64,000 nucleotides of DNA. Source: Streptomyces sp. HNM0574 (lineage in GTDB: Bacteria; Actinomycetota; Actinomycetes; Streptomycetales; Streptomycetaceae). The notes beneath the pieces are model-generated. The model saw only the letters and a list, made by a program, of their open reading frames with translations, ran no database searches and had not been told where the DNA came from. The stretch covers positions 79,694 to 143,693 of the forward strand of contig NZ_JAASAH010000016.1 of assembly GCF_012726235.1 (NCBI RefSeq), in the 5' to 3' direction. Of the stretch, positions 45,006-53,022 are shown one piece after another. The translations under genes were made by a program, and so were the position numbers. Numbering within the stretch: the stretch's first letter is position 1; each line of letters opens with the position of its first letter.

Positions 45006-45476
45006 TCAGATCCGGACCTGGACCGCGCCCGAGAGCCGGTCGTGCAGGCCGCGGCTGTCGCGGTCCCAGACGAGGGCCGGGACGGCCAGCCCGAGCAGGA
45101 CCGTCCGCACAGCGACCCGCCACACCGCGAGCTTGCCGAGCCCGTTCACGGAGATCACCCGCAGCCCGAGGAGCCGCTTGCCCGGGGTGCTGCCGACGGT
45201 GCCGACCGTCAGCAGGCTCATCACGAGGAAGACGACGAGCGCCCAGTTGTTCGCGGTGTCCAGATTCCGGCCCGAGAGCAGCCCGTAACCGATCAGTGCG
45301 GCCAGCGCCCAGTCGATGAAGACGGCCGCGAAGCGGCGCCCCACGGGAGCGATGGAACCCGGGCCCTCCTGCGGCAGGCCGAGCCGTTCGCCGCGGTAGC
45401 CGAAGTCGGCGCCCATGTCCTCAGCCGCGGTGCGGGGGCCGGAGAGCCACGATCCGATTGCTTCCCTGTTGTCCAC
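45006..45476 (-). CDS. RDD family membrane protein
   Basis: The product has 156 residues: a hydrophilic N-terminus, then the RDD domain, with Arg and Asp residues in the first helix region (RRFAAVFIDWALAALIG) and Asp in later segments. GSTPGKRLLGLRVISVNG is the family's characteristic loop. About three transmembrane helices are present. The GTG at 45476 is the family-consistent start. RDD proteins may act as ion transporters, but this one is uncharacterised. It is divergent from glnA. Confidence 0.88.
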   Translation of the reverse strand: MDNREAIGSWLSGPRTAAEDMGADFGYRGERLGLPQEGPGSIAPVGRRFAAVFIDWALAALIGYGLLSGRNLDTANNWALVVFLVMSLLTVGTVGSTPGKRLLGLRVISVNGLGKLAVWRVAVRTVLLGLAVPALVWDRDSRGLHDRLSGAVQVRI

Positions 45477-45572
45477 CGGACCACGGTATCGAACGGGAAA
45501 ACCGGCCTTGTCCGCAGGCCGTCCGTACGCTGTCCGCCGCCGAGTCCGGGGCGTTGCGGGCAGGTCACGCGG

Positions 45573-45610
45573 TTAACATCGGCGAAACAGATGGGTCATG
45601 CTTGAGAAAT
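45573..45610 (+). promoter_or_regulatory. GlnR box upstream of glnA
   Basis: The sequence TTAAC-n6-GAAAC-n6-GTCAT-n6-GAAAT follows the GlnR consensus (gTnAC-n6-GaAAC repeated twice, six-base spacing throughout) with one mismatch per half-site at most. It lies 110 bp before the glnA start, where a GlnR-activated promoter is expected. It implies nitrogen-limitation control of glnA. Confidence 0.85.
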
Positions 45611-45720
45611 GGCCCCTGCCTATGGTCGGGCTCAGCGCGTTCGAGCATGGATTCCAGCCAGGCGCGACCGCTTCCCGGCAGCAATCCCCGTCCCCTCGCG
45701 GCGGGACTAGGAGGAGTTCG

Positions 45721-47136
45721 ATGTTCCGACACGCCGACGAGGTCAAGAAGTACATCGCGGACAACGATGTGAAATTCGTCGACGTCCGCTTCTGCGACCT
45801 GCCCGGTGTCATGCAGCACTTCGCCATCCCGGCGGAGACCTTCGACCCGTCCGAGAGCCTGATGTTCGACGGATCCTCGATCCGCGGTTTCCAGGCGATC
45901 CACGAGTCGGACATGGCCCTGGTGCCGGACCTCTCCACCGCGCGGCTCGACCCGTTCCGCAAGGAGAAGCACCTCAACATCAACTTCTTCATCCACGACC
46001 CGATCACCGGCGAGCAGTACAGCCGTGACCCGCGGAACGTGGCGAAGAAGGCCGAGGCGTACCTCGCCTCCTCCGGCATCGCCGACACCGCCTTCTTCGG
46101 TCCCGAGGCCGAGTTCTACGTCTTCGACGACGTCCGCTTCGAGACCAAGGCCAACGCCGGTTACTACCACATCGACTCCGAGGCGGGTGCCTGGAACACC
46201 GGCGCCATCGAGGACGGCGGAAACCGCGGCTACAAGGTCCGCTACAAGGGCGGTTACTTCCCCGCCCCGCCCGTCGACCACTTCGCCGACCTGCGTGCCG
46301 AGATCTCCCTCGAACTCTCCAAGGCGGGTCTCGAGGTCGAGCGCCAGCACCACGAGGTCGGCACCGCGGGCCAGGCGGAGATCAACTACAAGTTCAACAC
46401 CCTGCTGGCCTCCGCCGACGACCTGATGCTCTTCAAGTACATCGTGAAGAACACCGCCTGGCGGAACGGCAAGACCGCGACCTTCATGCCCAAGCCGATC
46501 TTCGGTGACAACGGCTCCGGCATGCACGTCCACCAGTCGCTGTGGAGCGAGGGCACCCCGCTCTTCCACGACGAGCAGGGCTACGCGGGCCTCTCCGACA
46601 CCGCCCGCTACTACATCGGCGGCATCCTCAAGCACGCCCCGTCGCTGCTGGCCTTCACCAACCCGACGATCAACTCGTACCACCGTCTGGTGCCGGGCTT
46701 CGAGGCGCCGGTCAACATGGTGTACTCGCAGCGCAACCGCTCCGCCGCGATGCGCATCCCGATCACGGGCTCCAACCCGAAGGCCAAGCGCGTCGAGTTC
46801 CGCGCCCCGGACCCGTCCTCCAACCCGTACCTGGCCTTCGCCGCGCTGCTGATGGCCGGCCTGGACGGCATCAAGAACAAGATCGAGCCGCCGGAGCCGA
46901 TCGACAAGGACCTCTACGAGCTGGCCCCCGAGGAGCACGCCGGCGTCGCCCAGGTCCCGACCTCCCTCCCCGAGGTCCTCACCGCCCTCGAGGAGGACCA
47001 CGAGTACCTCCTGGCCGGCGGCGTCTTCACCCAGGACCTCATCGAAACCTGGATCGACTACAAGCGCACCAACGAAATCGCCCCGATGCAGCTCCGCCCC
47101 CACCCGCACGAGTTCGAGCTGTACTTCGACCTGTAA
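45721..47136 (+). CDS. glnA: Type I-beta glutamine synthetase
   Basis: The 471-residue enzyme makes glutamine from glutamate and ammonium using ATP, as a cytosolic dodecamer. Signature motifs include MFDGSSIRGF (50s), KPIFGDNGSGMHVHQSLW (about 258-275), NRSAAMRIP (339-347) and SSNPYLAFAALLMAG. The adenylylation site DLYELAPEE places regulatory Tyr at about residue 399, the target of GlnE at 19064. GGAGTTCG precedes the ATG at 45721. A GlnR box upstream and a small terminator at 47152 complete the unit. Confidence 0.98.
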   Translation: MFRHADEVKKYIADNDVKFVDVRFCDLPGVMQHFAIPAETFDPSESLMFDGSSIRGFQAIHESDMALVPDLSTARLDPFRKEKHLNINFFIHDPITGEQYSRDPRNVAKKAEAYLASSGIADTAFFGPEAEFYVFDDVRFETKANAGYYHIDSEAGAWNTGAIEDGGNRGYKVRYKGGYFPAPPVDHFADLRAEISLELSKAGLEVERQHHEVGTAGQAEINYKFNTLLASADDLMLFKYIVKNTAWRNGKTATFMPKPIFGDNGSGMHVHQSLWSEGTPLFHDEQGYAGLSDTARYYIGGILKHAPSLLAFTNPTINSYHRLVPGFEAPVNMVYSQRNRSAAMRIPITGSNPKAKRVEFRAPDPSSNPYLAFAALLMAGLDGIKNKIEPPEPIDKDLYELAPEEHAGVAQVPTSLPEVLTALEEDHEYLLAGGVFTQDLIETWIDYKRTNEIAPMQLRPHPHEFELYFDL

Positions 47137-47151
47137 ACCGCGGGGTCGGGT

Positions 47152-47169
47152 GAGCCCTGAGGAGGGCTC
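47152..47169 (+). terminator. Terminator after glnA
   Basis: GAGCCCT (47152-47158) and AGGGCTC (47163-47169) pair around a GAGG loop, 16 bp past the glnA stop. Confidence 0.7.
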
Positions 47170-47284
47170 GTGAACTGCGGGAACGCTTCTCGGTGGTTCT
47201 CGCGGGTTGTCCCGGGTTTCCAGGGTCTTGTGCACTGGGTGTGCACCGGAGGCTGGATGCACTGACATCCCGGCAGGGGCTATG

Positions 47285-47323
47285 AGGGCTGCTGTTCCAT
47301 CAATGCGATGGGACAGCAGCCCT
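47285..47323. terminator. Strong hairpin near the island's left edge
   Basis: Two 17-nt arms (47285-47301 and 47307-47323) pair with a single G-U wobble around AATGC. It lies between glnA and the pseudogene. It may be a terminator or a structured end of the inserted DNA. Confidence 0.55.
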
Positions 47324-47397
47324 CTGTGCGTGGGGGCAAGGAGCTTCTTCTGGGAGAACTGGGCTTGTTGTCGGTGGCGCTGCGCACAATGGGCGGT

Positions 47398-47821
47398 ATG
47401 AACATTGATGTCCCTTGGGCGCGGGGGCAGTTGAAGCATTTCTGAAGTTGACTGAGCTGTACCGGCCACCGGATCCGCCCGGGACCACTTTCTTGCCCCC
47501 GGCTGAGCAACGGAGGCTCCCAGCAGGAGATCGTGGCCGCCGCGCACGTCGTGGAGCAGATCCTGAGTCGGGTGCTGCCCAACTGGCGCACTGAGGTGCC
47601 CAGCGACAAGAACGAGGCACAGAACAAGGTCGGCCGGCCGCCGGGACGTGAGCGAGACCAACCTCTTCGAGTAGGTCTTCACGCTGGACACCCTCAAGGA
47701 GGGGCAACCACGACTGCGGCTGTGACTGGCGGACGGGAGTGACACCTGCTAGAGCCTCGATCGCGACGCCATGACCTTCGCCGAAGGCTGTTTCGCGGGG
47801 ATCCGCAGCCTGGCCCCCTGG
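47398..47821 (+). pseudogene. Decayed TIGR02391-family gene
   Basis: Successive frames read out the recognisable pieces of a TIGR02391 (Hypoth_Ymh) protein. They are MNIDVPWARGQLKHF then a stop, LTELYRPPDPPGTTFLPP, EIVAAAHVVEQILSRVLPNW, EAQNKVGR, RRDVSETNLFE then a stop, VFTLDTLKEGQPRLRL then a stop, and AMTFAEGCFAGIRSLAP. At least three stop codons, several frameshifts and a missing middle (about 90 codons) rule out function. The family is abundant in Streptomyces mobile and accessory regions. Its last fragment shares the frame of the next gene, so that gene's true start lies downstream. Confidence 0.8.
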
Positions 47822-47896
47822 ACCGGGGCGAGGTGTCAGTGGGTCTGCATACTCTGTGCTCAGCACAGCAGCGCATCTAGTGAACTGGGGGGTAAC

Positions 47897-50677
47897 GTGG
47901 CTCAGTCTGCGCGACAGCCTGTAGTAATGGACAAGAAGATCGATTCTCTCCCTTTCTATGACATGTCCTGGGGCGAACTCGAGAGGCTGGTCTGGGAGCT
48001 CGTCCAGGCGGTTGAACATCTTTCGCCGTGCCACCGCTACGGAACGCCTGGGCAGGCCCAGGGCGGCATCGATATCGCCGGGCGCACAGCAGAAGGCAAC
48101 TGGTACGCATACCAGGTCAAACAAGTGGCCCAGTTCACGGAAGCAGACGCGAAGAAGGCGCTAGATACGTTTGTTCGCGGTCCACGTCCTCACGGTGCAA
48201 CACGCTTGGTCCTCGTCACCTCATGCAAGGGGACACGGACCCAAGTACGCGACCTTGCCCACCACTACCAGGATCAATACCCGGACCTGACCCTGGGTGA
48301 GGTATGGGACGCCGAGCGCCTGTGTTACTTGCTACGAACTCAGCCGCGCATTGTCGGTCGCTACTTCGGGGACGGGGTAGCTCGCCGGTTCTGTGACAAC
48401 AAAGCCTTCAGGGGGCACTCTTCCGGAGAAGGAAGCACCGACGTGGGTATCCCCCTTGCTGCTGCGGATCCGTTTGACCTGGAAGTCCACGAGGCGATTT
48501 CCATCGCCTACGCCACGCATGACAGCTCGCTTCCCGTGTATTTCCGTCGCCCTTTTGACGGCGAACTCGCCACCGCCGTGGAACAGGCTCTCAACGGGCA
48601 AAGCGTAATGAAGGTGCTGCTCGGTGACTCCTCGACGGGGAAAACCCGAGCAGCGTGGGAAGCAATCCAGAGAATGCCGGAGGAGTGGCGGCTGTGGCAT
48701 CCGGCCAGCCAGGACGATCTGCTCCCTTCAATCGACTCGTTGGAGCCGCGAACGGTCCTATGGCTCAACGAGATCAACCGGTATCTCCTTACCGGTGACA
48801 CCGATCGGGACGAACGCGCCGCTGCCCGGCTCACCGAACTTCTCCGTAGTCCAGAGCGTGCACCCATACTTGTTCTCGGCACGGCCTGGCATGAGCACTG
48901 GTCCACAATGACCACCGCGCCGCGAAACGAACGTGCGCAAACCCAAGCTTTGTTCGCCAAGTGCTGGATCCGAGTGCCTGAAGCATTCAGCGAACACGAG
49001 ATCTCATCCCTCGTGGGCGACTCCGAGTCAACCGACAGCAGAATGCTGCAGGCCGCACGCCTCGCCGAGAGCGGACATGTTATCCAGTATCTAGCTGGCG
49101 GGCCGGCCCAGTTGGAACGCTACGAGATGGGGTCTCCCACAGCCCGCGCGGTGTTGCAGGCCGCGATGGACGCTCGCCGACTAGGCCACAGTCTCCATCT
49201 GCCTCACGCTTTCCTCAAGGCCGCAGCGGCAGCGTACCTCACGTCATTGCAGCGTGATCTGGCGCAACCTGACTGGTTCCAGCAGGCAGTGGAATACCTG
49301 TCAGCCCCGTGTCGGGGCGTTCGCGGACCACTGGCACCACTCCCGGGCTTCTCCGTAACGGATGCACAGAAACCAGGCCACTACCGACTCGCTGACTTCA
49401 TCGAGCTCCATGCACGGCGACGTCGGAAGTTGGTATGCCCAGGAGGGGAATTCTGGTCTGCCGCTGTACAGCATTCCGCCACCGCCACAGACAGAGTTGC
49501 TCTGGCTCGTGCAGCTCTCGACCGTGGCAGGAGGACAGAATCTGAGGCCTTGGCCCTGGCAGCGGGAGAGGAGGGAGAAGGTAGAGCTCTCTACCTCCTC
49601 GCTGAATGGATCCACGCGCATGGCAGAGACGAGACTCCCATTCCGTACTACGAACTGGCCGCCGAAGTTGGTAACCCTGAAGCTCAAGTGGTCATTGCCT
49701 GGCGGTACGAGCGCGAGAAGCGACTCGACGAAGCGGAATTGTGGTACCGAAGAGCCATAGAGTCCAGCGGCAGGTTCGATGCCATTGTGGGGCTCGCTTC
49801 CGTCCTATCTCAGCGCGGGAACGCCACAGCCGCGGCTGCGCTCCACAAGAGAGCTCTCAATTCCGGATTCTTCGGCGCCCGAGCAGTCGAGTACCAAGCC
49901 CGATCGCTTGCCAAGCAAGGCCAGCACGAACTCGCTCTTCTCCACACGGCGCAATCGTTCAAAGCTGGAAACACCGAAGCCTTCACCGGGCTTGCCTGGA
50001 CCTACATGTACAAGGACACGCCTCGAGCGATCGATGTTTTCCTGCACGCCATGGACTCAGGCGATACCAACGCCCCCCGCGAACTCGCCTGGGTCTACGA
50101 AAATGAGGGTGAGACGGCCCTGGCTGATTACTACTGTGAAGTCGCCGTCTCTCTCGGAGAGATAAACGCCCTGCGGGGCCTGGGAATGATCCGGCGCAGC
50201 AAGGGTGACTGCCGCTCGGCTGCGGGCTTGTTCTGGAGGGCGTACAACCTTGGCCTTTGCTTCGCATTGTTTGAGTTGGCCAGTTTGAGAGAGGAGGAAG
50301 GGGACCTCAAGAGCGCGGAAAGGCTCTACTGGCGTGCTCTCGAGGAGGGACAGCAACATGCGGCGAACCATCTCGTGCGCATCTTGGAGAGCACAGAGCG
50401 GACACAGCAAGCGGAGGAGCTAGCTGCCCATTCCGAGGAGCTTATTCGGGAACTCGCGTGTGCACGCGCCGACCGAGGCGAGCAAGAAGCCGCTGAACAC
50501 GTACTTGTCGTAGCCATCGCTCAAGGGCATCCTGACCTGCTCTTGAGCCTCGCCAAGCTCCGGCAGGAACGAGACGACTTCGCAGGGGCAGAGCATGCAC
50601 TTCGCCAGGCGCAAGACGCCGGCGTGCGCTCCGCCACGGAGCGGCTGGTAAAGCTGCTTGAACTCGAGCCAGCCTGA
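47897..50677 (+). CDS. PD-(D/E)XK nuclease - STAND NTPase - TPR protein (candidate anti-phage)
   Basis: The product has 926 residues in three parts. Residues about 17-160 form a restriction-endonuclease-like fold, with catalytic candidates D59 (GGIDIAG) and Q73-x-K75 (YQVKQ). Residues about 190-540 form an NTPase with Walker A GDSSTGKT (243-250), Walker B TVLWLNEI (286-293) and STAND-like helical tail. Residues about 560-926 are tandem TPR/Sel1-like repeats (AEWIHAHGRDETPIPYYELAAEVG, ALEEGQQHAANHLVRILE type). The GTG at 47897 follows GGGGGG; an ATG at 47927 is possible. Codon use and GC are less biased than neighbours, indicating transfer. I infer an Avs-like sensor whose repeats recognise a phage protein, but no target is known. 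Confidence 0.8.
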   Translation: MAQSARQPVVMDKKIDSLPFYDMSWGELERLVWELVQAVEHLSPCHRYGTPGQAQGGIDIAGRTAEGNWYAYQVKQVAQFTEADAKKALDTFVRGPRPHGATRLVLVTSCKGTRTQVRDLAHHYQDQYPDLTLGEVWDAERLCYLLRTQPRIVGRYFGDGVARRFCDNKAFRGHSSGEGSTDVGIPLAAADPFDLEVHEAISIAYATHDSSLPVYFRRPFDGELATAVEQALNGQSVMKVLLGDSSTGKTRAAWEAIQRMPEEWRLWHPASQDDLLPSIDSLEPRTVLWLNEINRYLLTGDTDRDERAAARLTELLRSPERAPILVLGTAWHEHWSTMTTAPRNERAQTQALFAKCWIRVPEAFSEHEISSLVGDSESTDSRMLQAARLAESGHVIQYLAGGPAQLERYEMGSPTARAVLQAAMDARRLGHSLHLPHAFLKAAAAAYLTSLQRDLAQPDWFQQAVEYLSAPCRGVRGPLAPLPGFSVTDAQKPGHYRLADFIELHARRRRKLVCPGGEFWSAAVQHSATATDRVALARAALDRGRRTESEALALAAGEEGEGRALYLLAEWIHAHGRDETPIPYYELAAEVGNPEAQVVIAWRYEREKRLDEAELWYRRAIESSGRFDAIVGLASVLSQRGNATAAAALHKRALNSGFFGARAVEYQARSLAKQGQHELALLHTAQSFKAGNTEAFTGLAWTYMYKDTPRAIDVFLHAMDSGDTNAPRELAWVYENEGETALADYYCEVAVSLGEINALRGLGMIRRSKGDCRSAAGLFWRAYNLGLCFALFELASLREEEGDLKSAERLYWRALEEGQQHAANHLVRILESTERTQQAEELAAHSEELIRELACARADRGEQEAAEHVLVVAIAQGHPDLLLSLAKLRQERDDFAGAEHALRQAQDAGVRSATERLVKLLELEPA

Positions 50678-51535
50678 CGCTTTTGGAGCATGGCGGTCCT
50701 CGTGGTGTCGGCCACGCTTGGCACCAGATCGCGGTGGCGAATCTCCCCGTGCCAGTCGCGTACAGCAGCAAGCCGTTCGCCTGTTCAAAGTGGGTAGTTG
50801 GCGTTGGCGTCGGAGCAGGTACTCAGCACTTCGGCCTGCCACCACTTGACGTTTGCGCACGCTGTCGGCTTCCTTGTCGGCCACATCCAGCCCAGAAGTT
50901 GACAGGCGTTATTACCAACCGTTGAGGGAGACTTGGCGCCCGTCGGCGAGGTAGCGGTGCAGGGCGCTGGCTGGCGCCCAGAGTGCTGTCGAGGCTGCCA
51001 CAGATCATCCGTGCGTGGCGGCAGGTGCGACATGAACTGAGCCGTGGTGCCGATCTCAGAGCTCGGGGGACTCGGCAAGTGTCGCCAGTCCGGGCACGCT
51101 CGAGGTCAGCCCTCACGGTAGAGGCTCCATGTCCAGGGAGTCCGAAGCGGGGCGCGACGAGGGCTGATCCGGTCAACGCCACTGCCGGTAGGAGCCGTTC
51201 GAGGCTGCTGAACTGCAACCGAATGCCCCGCCAGTGTGTGCAGGGGACTGGGTATCAACCTGGCATGTTCAGCTCAGGTCTGTCCCGCCGCTACTTTGTT
51301 CTTTAACGGGCGGGGTCGTGAGGCGCGGCTGTCAGGCTTCCTGGAGTGAGACAGCGAGGGCAGCTTCCCGGACGTGGGTTCGGGAGGCGGCCCTCACCGT
51401 TCTGTCGGTGCGGTGGCCTTTTCCGGGTCCGGGCCTCAGGCCGTCCCGTACGCAGCGGCAAGTTGTCCGAGCCTTGCTGGAGTCCTGCTCGTATCGCACA
51501 CCGTCACGCGCTGCGTGCTCATGCGTTGAACTGGT
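50678..51535. other. 858-bp degenerate intergenic stretch in the island
   Basis: No ORF here has a ribosome site with family-like content. Composition is mixed and several short frames overlap, as in decayed coding DNA. On the minus strand near 50930, ALHRYLADGRQVSLNGW, then a stop, looks like a protein C-terminus without a body. I see no tRNA, hairpin array or transposase. Confidence 0.5.
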
Positions 51536-52663
51536 GTGAATTCGATCTTCTCGTCTGCCCAGCTACCACTCGCGGCTGAACGTGTCCTCAGCCTTCAGCC
51601 GTTGCGCGTCGCGCAGCTTGCCCGGAGCTGGGCCGTAGATGTCACCGCGGCCGACCTCGCCCCGGTCGCCGCACCGGTTGATGCCGCACGCCGCCTCGGG
51701 GCTGGACGTGGATACCTCGAAGGGACGGCCGCGAACAGGAAATTGGCAGAGTTGCTGGACGAACGGCCCGAGGATTTCGGGGCCGCTGGCCCCATCACGC
51801 TGGGCGCGGAAGCAGTGGAACTGCGGCCTACATTGCGACCGTTCGGTGATTCCCTGCACGTCATCGGCCCCGAATGCATCGACGGCTTCCAACGCTTGAA
51901 GACGATCGCCACCATGAAGGACCGGCTGTCGCAGGAGCACCTGCAGCGTTCCGTCATCCGCCTGGAGATCTACTGCGGGCCTGAGCGGGACCGGGCTCGC
52001 CGTGCCCACGACGGAGCGGAGGGGTACCTCAATCCGTCAACGGCTCAGGACCTTCTGATCCGGTGTCCTGACATCGTGCGCCTCATGCACCAAGATTGGG
52101 AGAAAGGCGCCTTCGACCCGCGCCGAGGAGTGACGACAGGGCCCCACGAGCGGCAGTTCTCCATGGCCGATGTGACATCTGCCCTTGCTTGTCTGTCGCC
52201 CGGTCCGGACCCGGTCGCGGCGCATCAGGCGGCCACCCCCGAGGGGCGGGAATCGCTGTGGTCCAACCGGTTCTCCCCGGTTTACCGCAGCCTTTTCCAC
52301 GGGCGGATGTCACCGGTCGGCGTCATGCGTGCTGTGGAGGTATGGAACACGGCTCATTCTGCGCTGGATGCGATGCCGAAGAAGTCCCGTCAGGGTTATG
52401 GCCATCTGATCGAATACGCGCCGGAACTGATCTGCTGGAAGGCTTGCCGCTCACTTCCTCAGCAACTCCCCCTGCACCTGCTGCATGAAGATGCAAAGTC
52501 GCCTTTCCCGTGGGACCAGGTGATCGAGCGTGACCTCCCCGCCGCTACCGTTCAGACGGCCAGGTTGCTGGTGGCTCGCTACAGAGAAGCTCGCCCAGAG
52601 CGCCGATGCCCGTACAAGACAGAGGCGCCGGAAATCGGCTTGTGGAGAGAGCTTGCCTGGTGA
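51536..52663 (+). CDS. AIPR/DGQHR-like protein, putative defence partner
   Basis: The product has 375 residues with GTG start at 51536 and no clear ribosome site. The middle contains NRKLAELLDERPEDFGAAGPITL, then LHVIGPECIDGFQRLKTIATMKD. This resembles the AIPR (abortive phage infection) pattern of N-x-x-L-x-x-x-P-E-x-F-x-x-N-G-I-T, then (I/V)-x-G-x-Q-(T/R). The (D/N)GxQ(R/T) block is also like DGQHR (DndB-type) domains. The C-terminal half is helical and unrecognised. It follows the STAND gene in the same direction after an 858-bp degenerate gap and abuts the truncated Imm50 gene. Family assignment is tentative. Confidence 0.45.
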   Translation: MNSIFSSAQLPLAAERVLSLQPLRVAQLARSWAVDVTAADLAPVAAPVDAARRLGAGRGYLEGTAANRKLAELLDERPEDFGAAGPITLGAEAVELRPTLRPFGDSLHVIGPECIDGFQRLKTIATMKDRLSQEHLQRSVIRLEIYCGPERDRARRAHDGAEGYLNPSTAQDLLIRCPDIVRLMHQDWEKGAFDPRRGVTTGPHERQFSMADVTSALACLSPGPDPVAAHQAATPEGRESLWSNRFSPVYRSLFHGRMSPVGVMRAVEVWNTAHSALDAMPKKSRQGYGHLIEYAPELICWKACRSLPQQLPLHLLHEDAKSPFPWDQVIERDLPAATVQTARLLVARYREARPERRCPYKTEAPEIGLWRELAW

Positions 52664-52681
52664 GCGGCGCGACCAGGCAGG

Positions 52682-52841
52682 ATCGGGGCAACCCGGGCAG
52701 GTCGACCCGCAGTGTCGGCGTCGGGCCGTACGGGCTCAGGTTGACGGGCCTGACGCGCAGCCGGTCGTAGGCGGGGAACCGGCCGTACAGGTCGGCCAGT
52801 TGCTGCGGGTCGGCCGGGTGGAGTGGGGTGTCGGTGGGCAT
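52682..52841 (-). pseudogene. Imm50-like gene truncated by the island
   Basis: The minus-strand frame begins with ATG at 52841 behind GAGGAG. It reads 53 residues of Imm50-like immunity protein (ADPQQLADLYGRFPAY, then RLRVRPVNLSPYGPT, then TLRVDLPGLP). It then runs into unrelated sequence at about 52680, the 3' end of the AIPR-like gene. Intact Imm50 proteins are roughly 120-140 residues, so about half is lost. The ribosome site and promoter side are intact. This marks the right junction of the inserted DNA. Confidence 0.65.
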
Positions 52842-53022
52842 CCGGGGGTGCTCCTCGTGAGCCGGGGCCGTTCGGGGGCGGGGGTGCGGCCGTTCGCGGG
52901 GCGGGGGACGGCGGGGGTGTGGGCTACCGGCTCGTAGGTCGTCGTGGGGTGGGGGCAGGGGCTAGGGTCGCTCTCGTTCTTTCTCGTCCCACGATCAGTA
53001 CCTGCCTAGGTGAGCACCGCAC

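Noticed and set aside
47771..47896. Upstream extension of the STAND gene to an ATG at 47771
   Set aside because: Those codons are the tail of the TIGR02391 pseudogene and have no ribosome site. The GTG at 47897 has one.
50420..50884. 154-residue minus-strand ORF overlapping the end of the STAND gene
   Set aside because: It is antisense to clear TPR-coding sequence and lacks family-like content.
50823..51218. 131-residue minus-strand ORF in the island gap
   Set aside because: No recognisable content and no ribosome site; its frame shows Arg/Ser-rich shadow composition.
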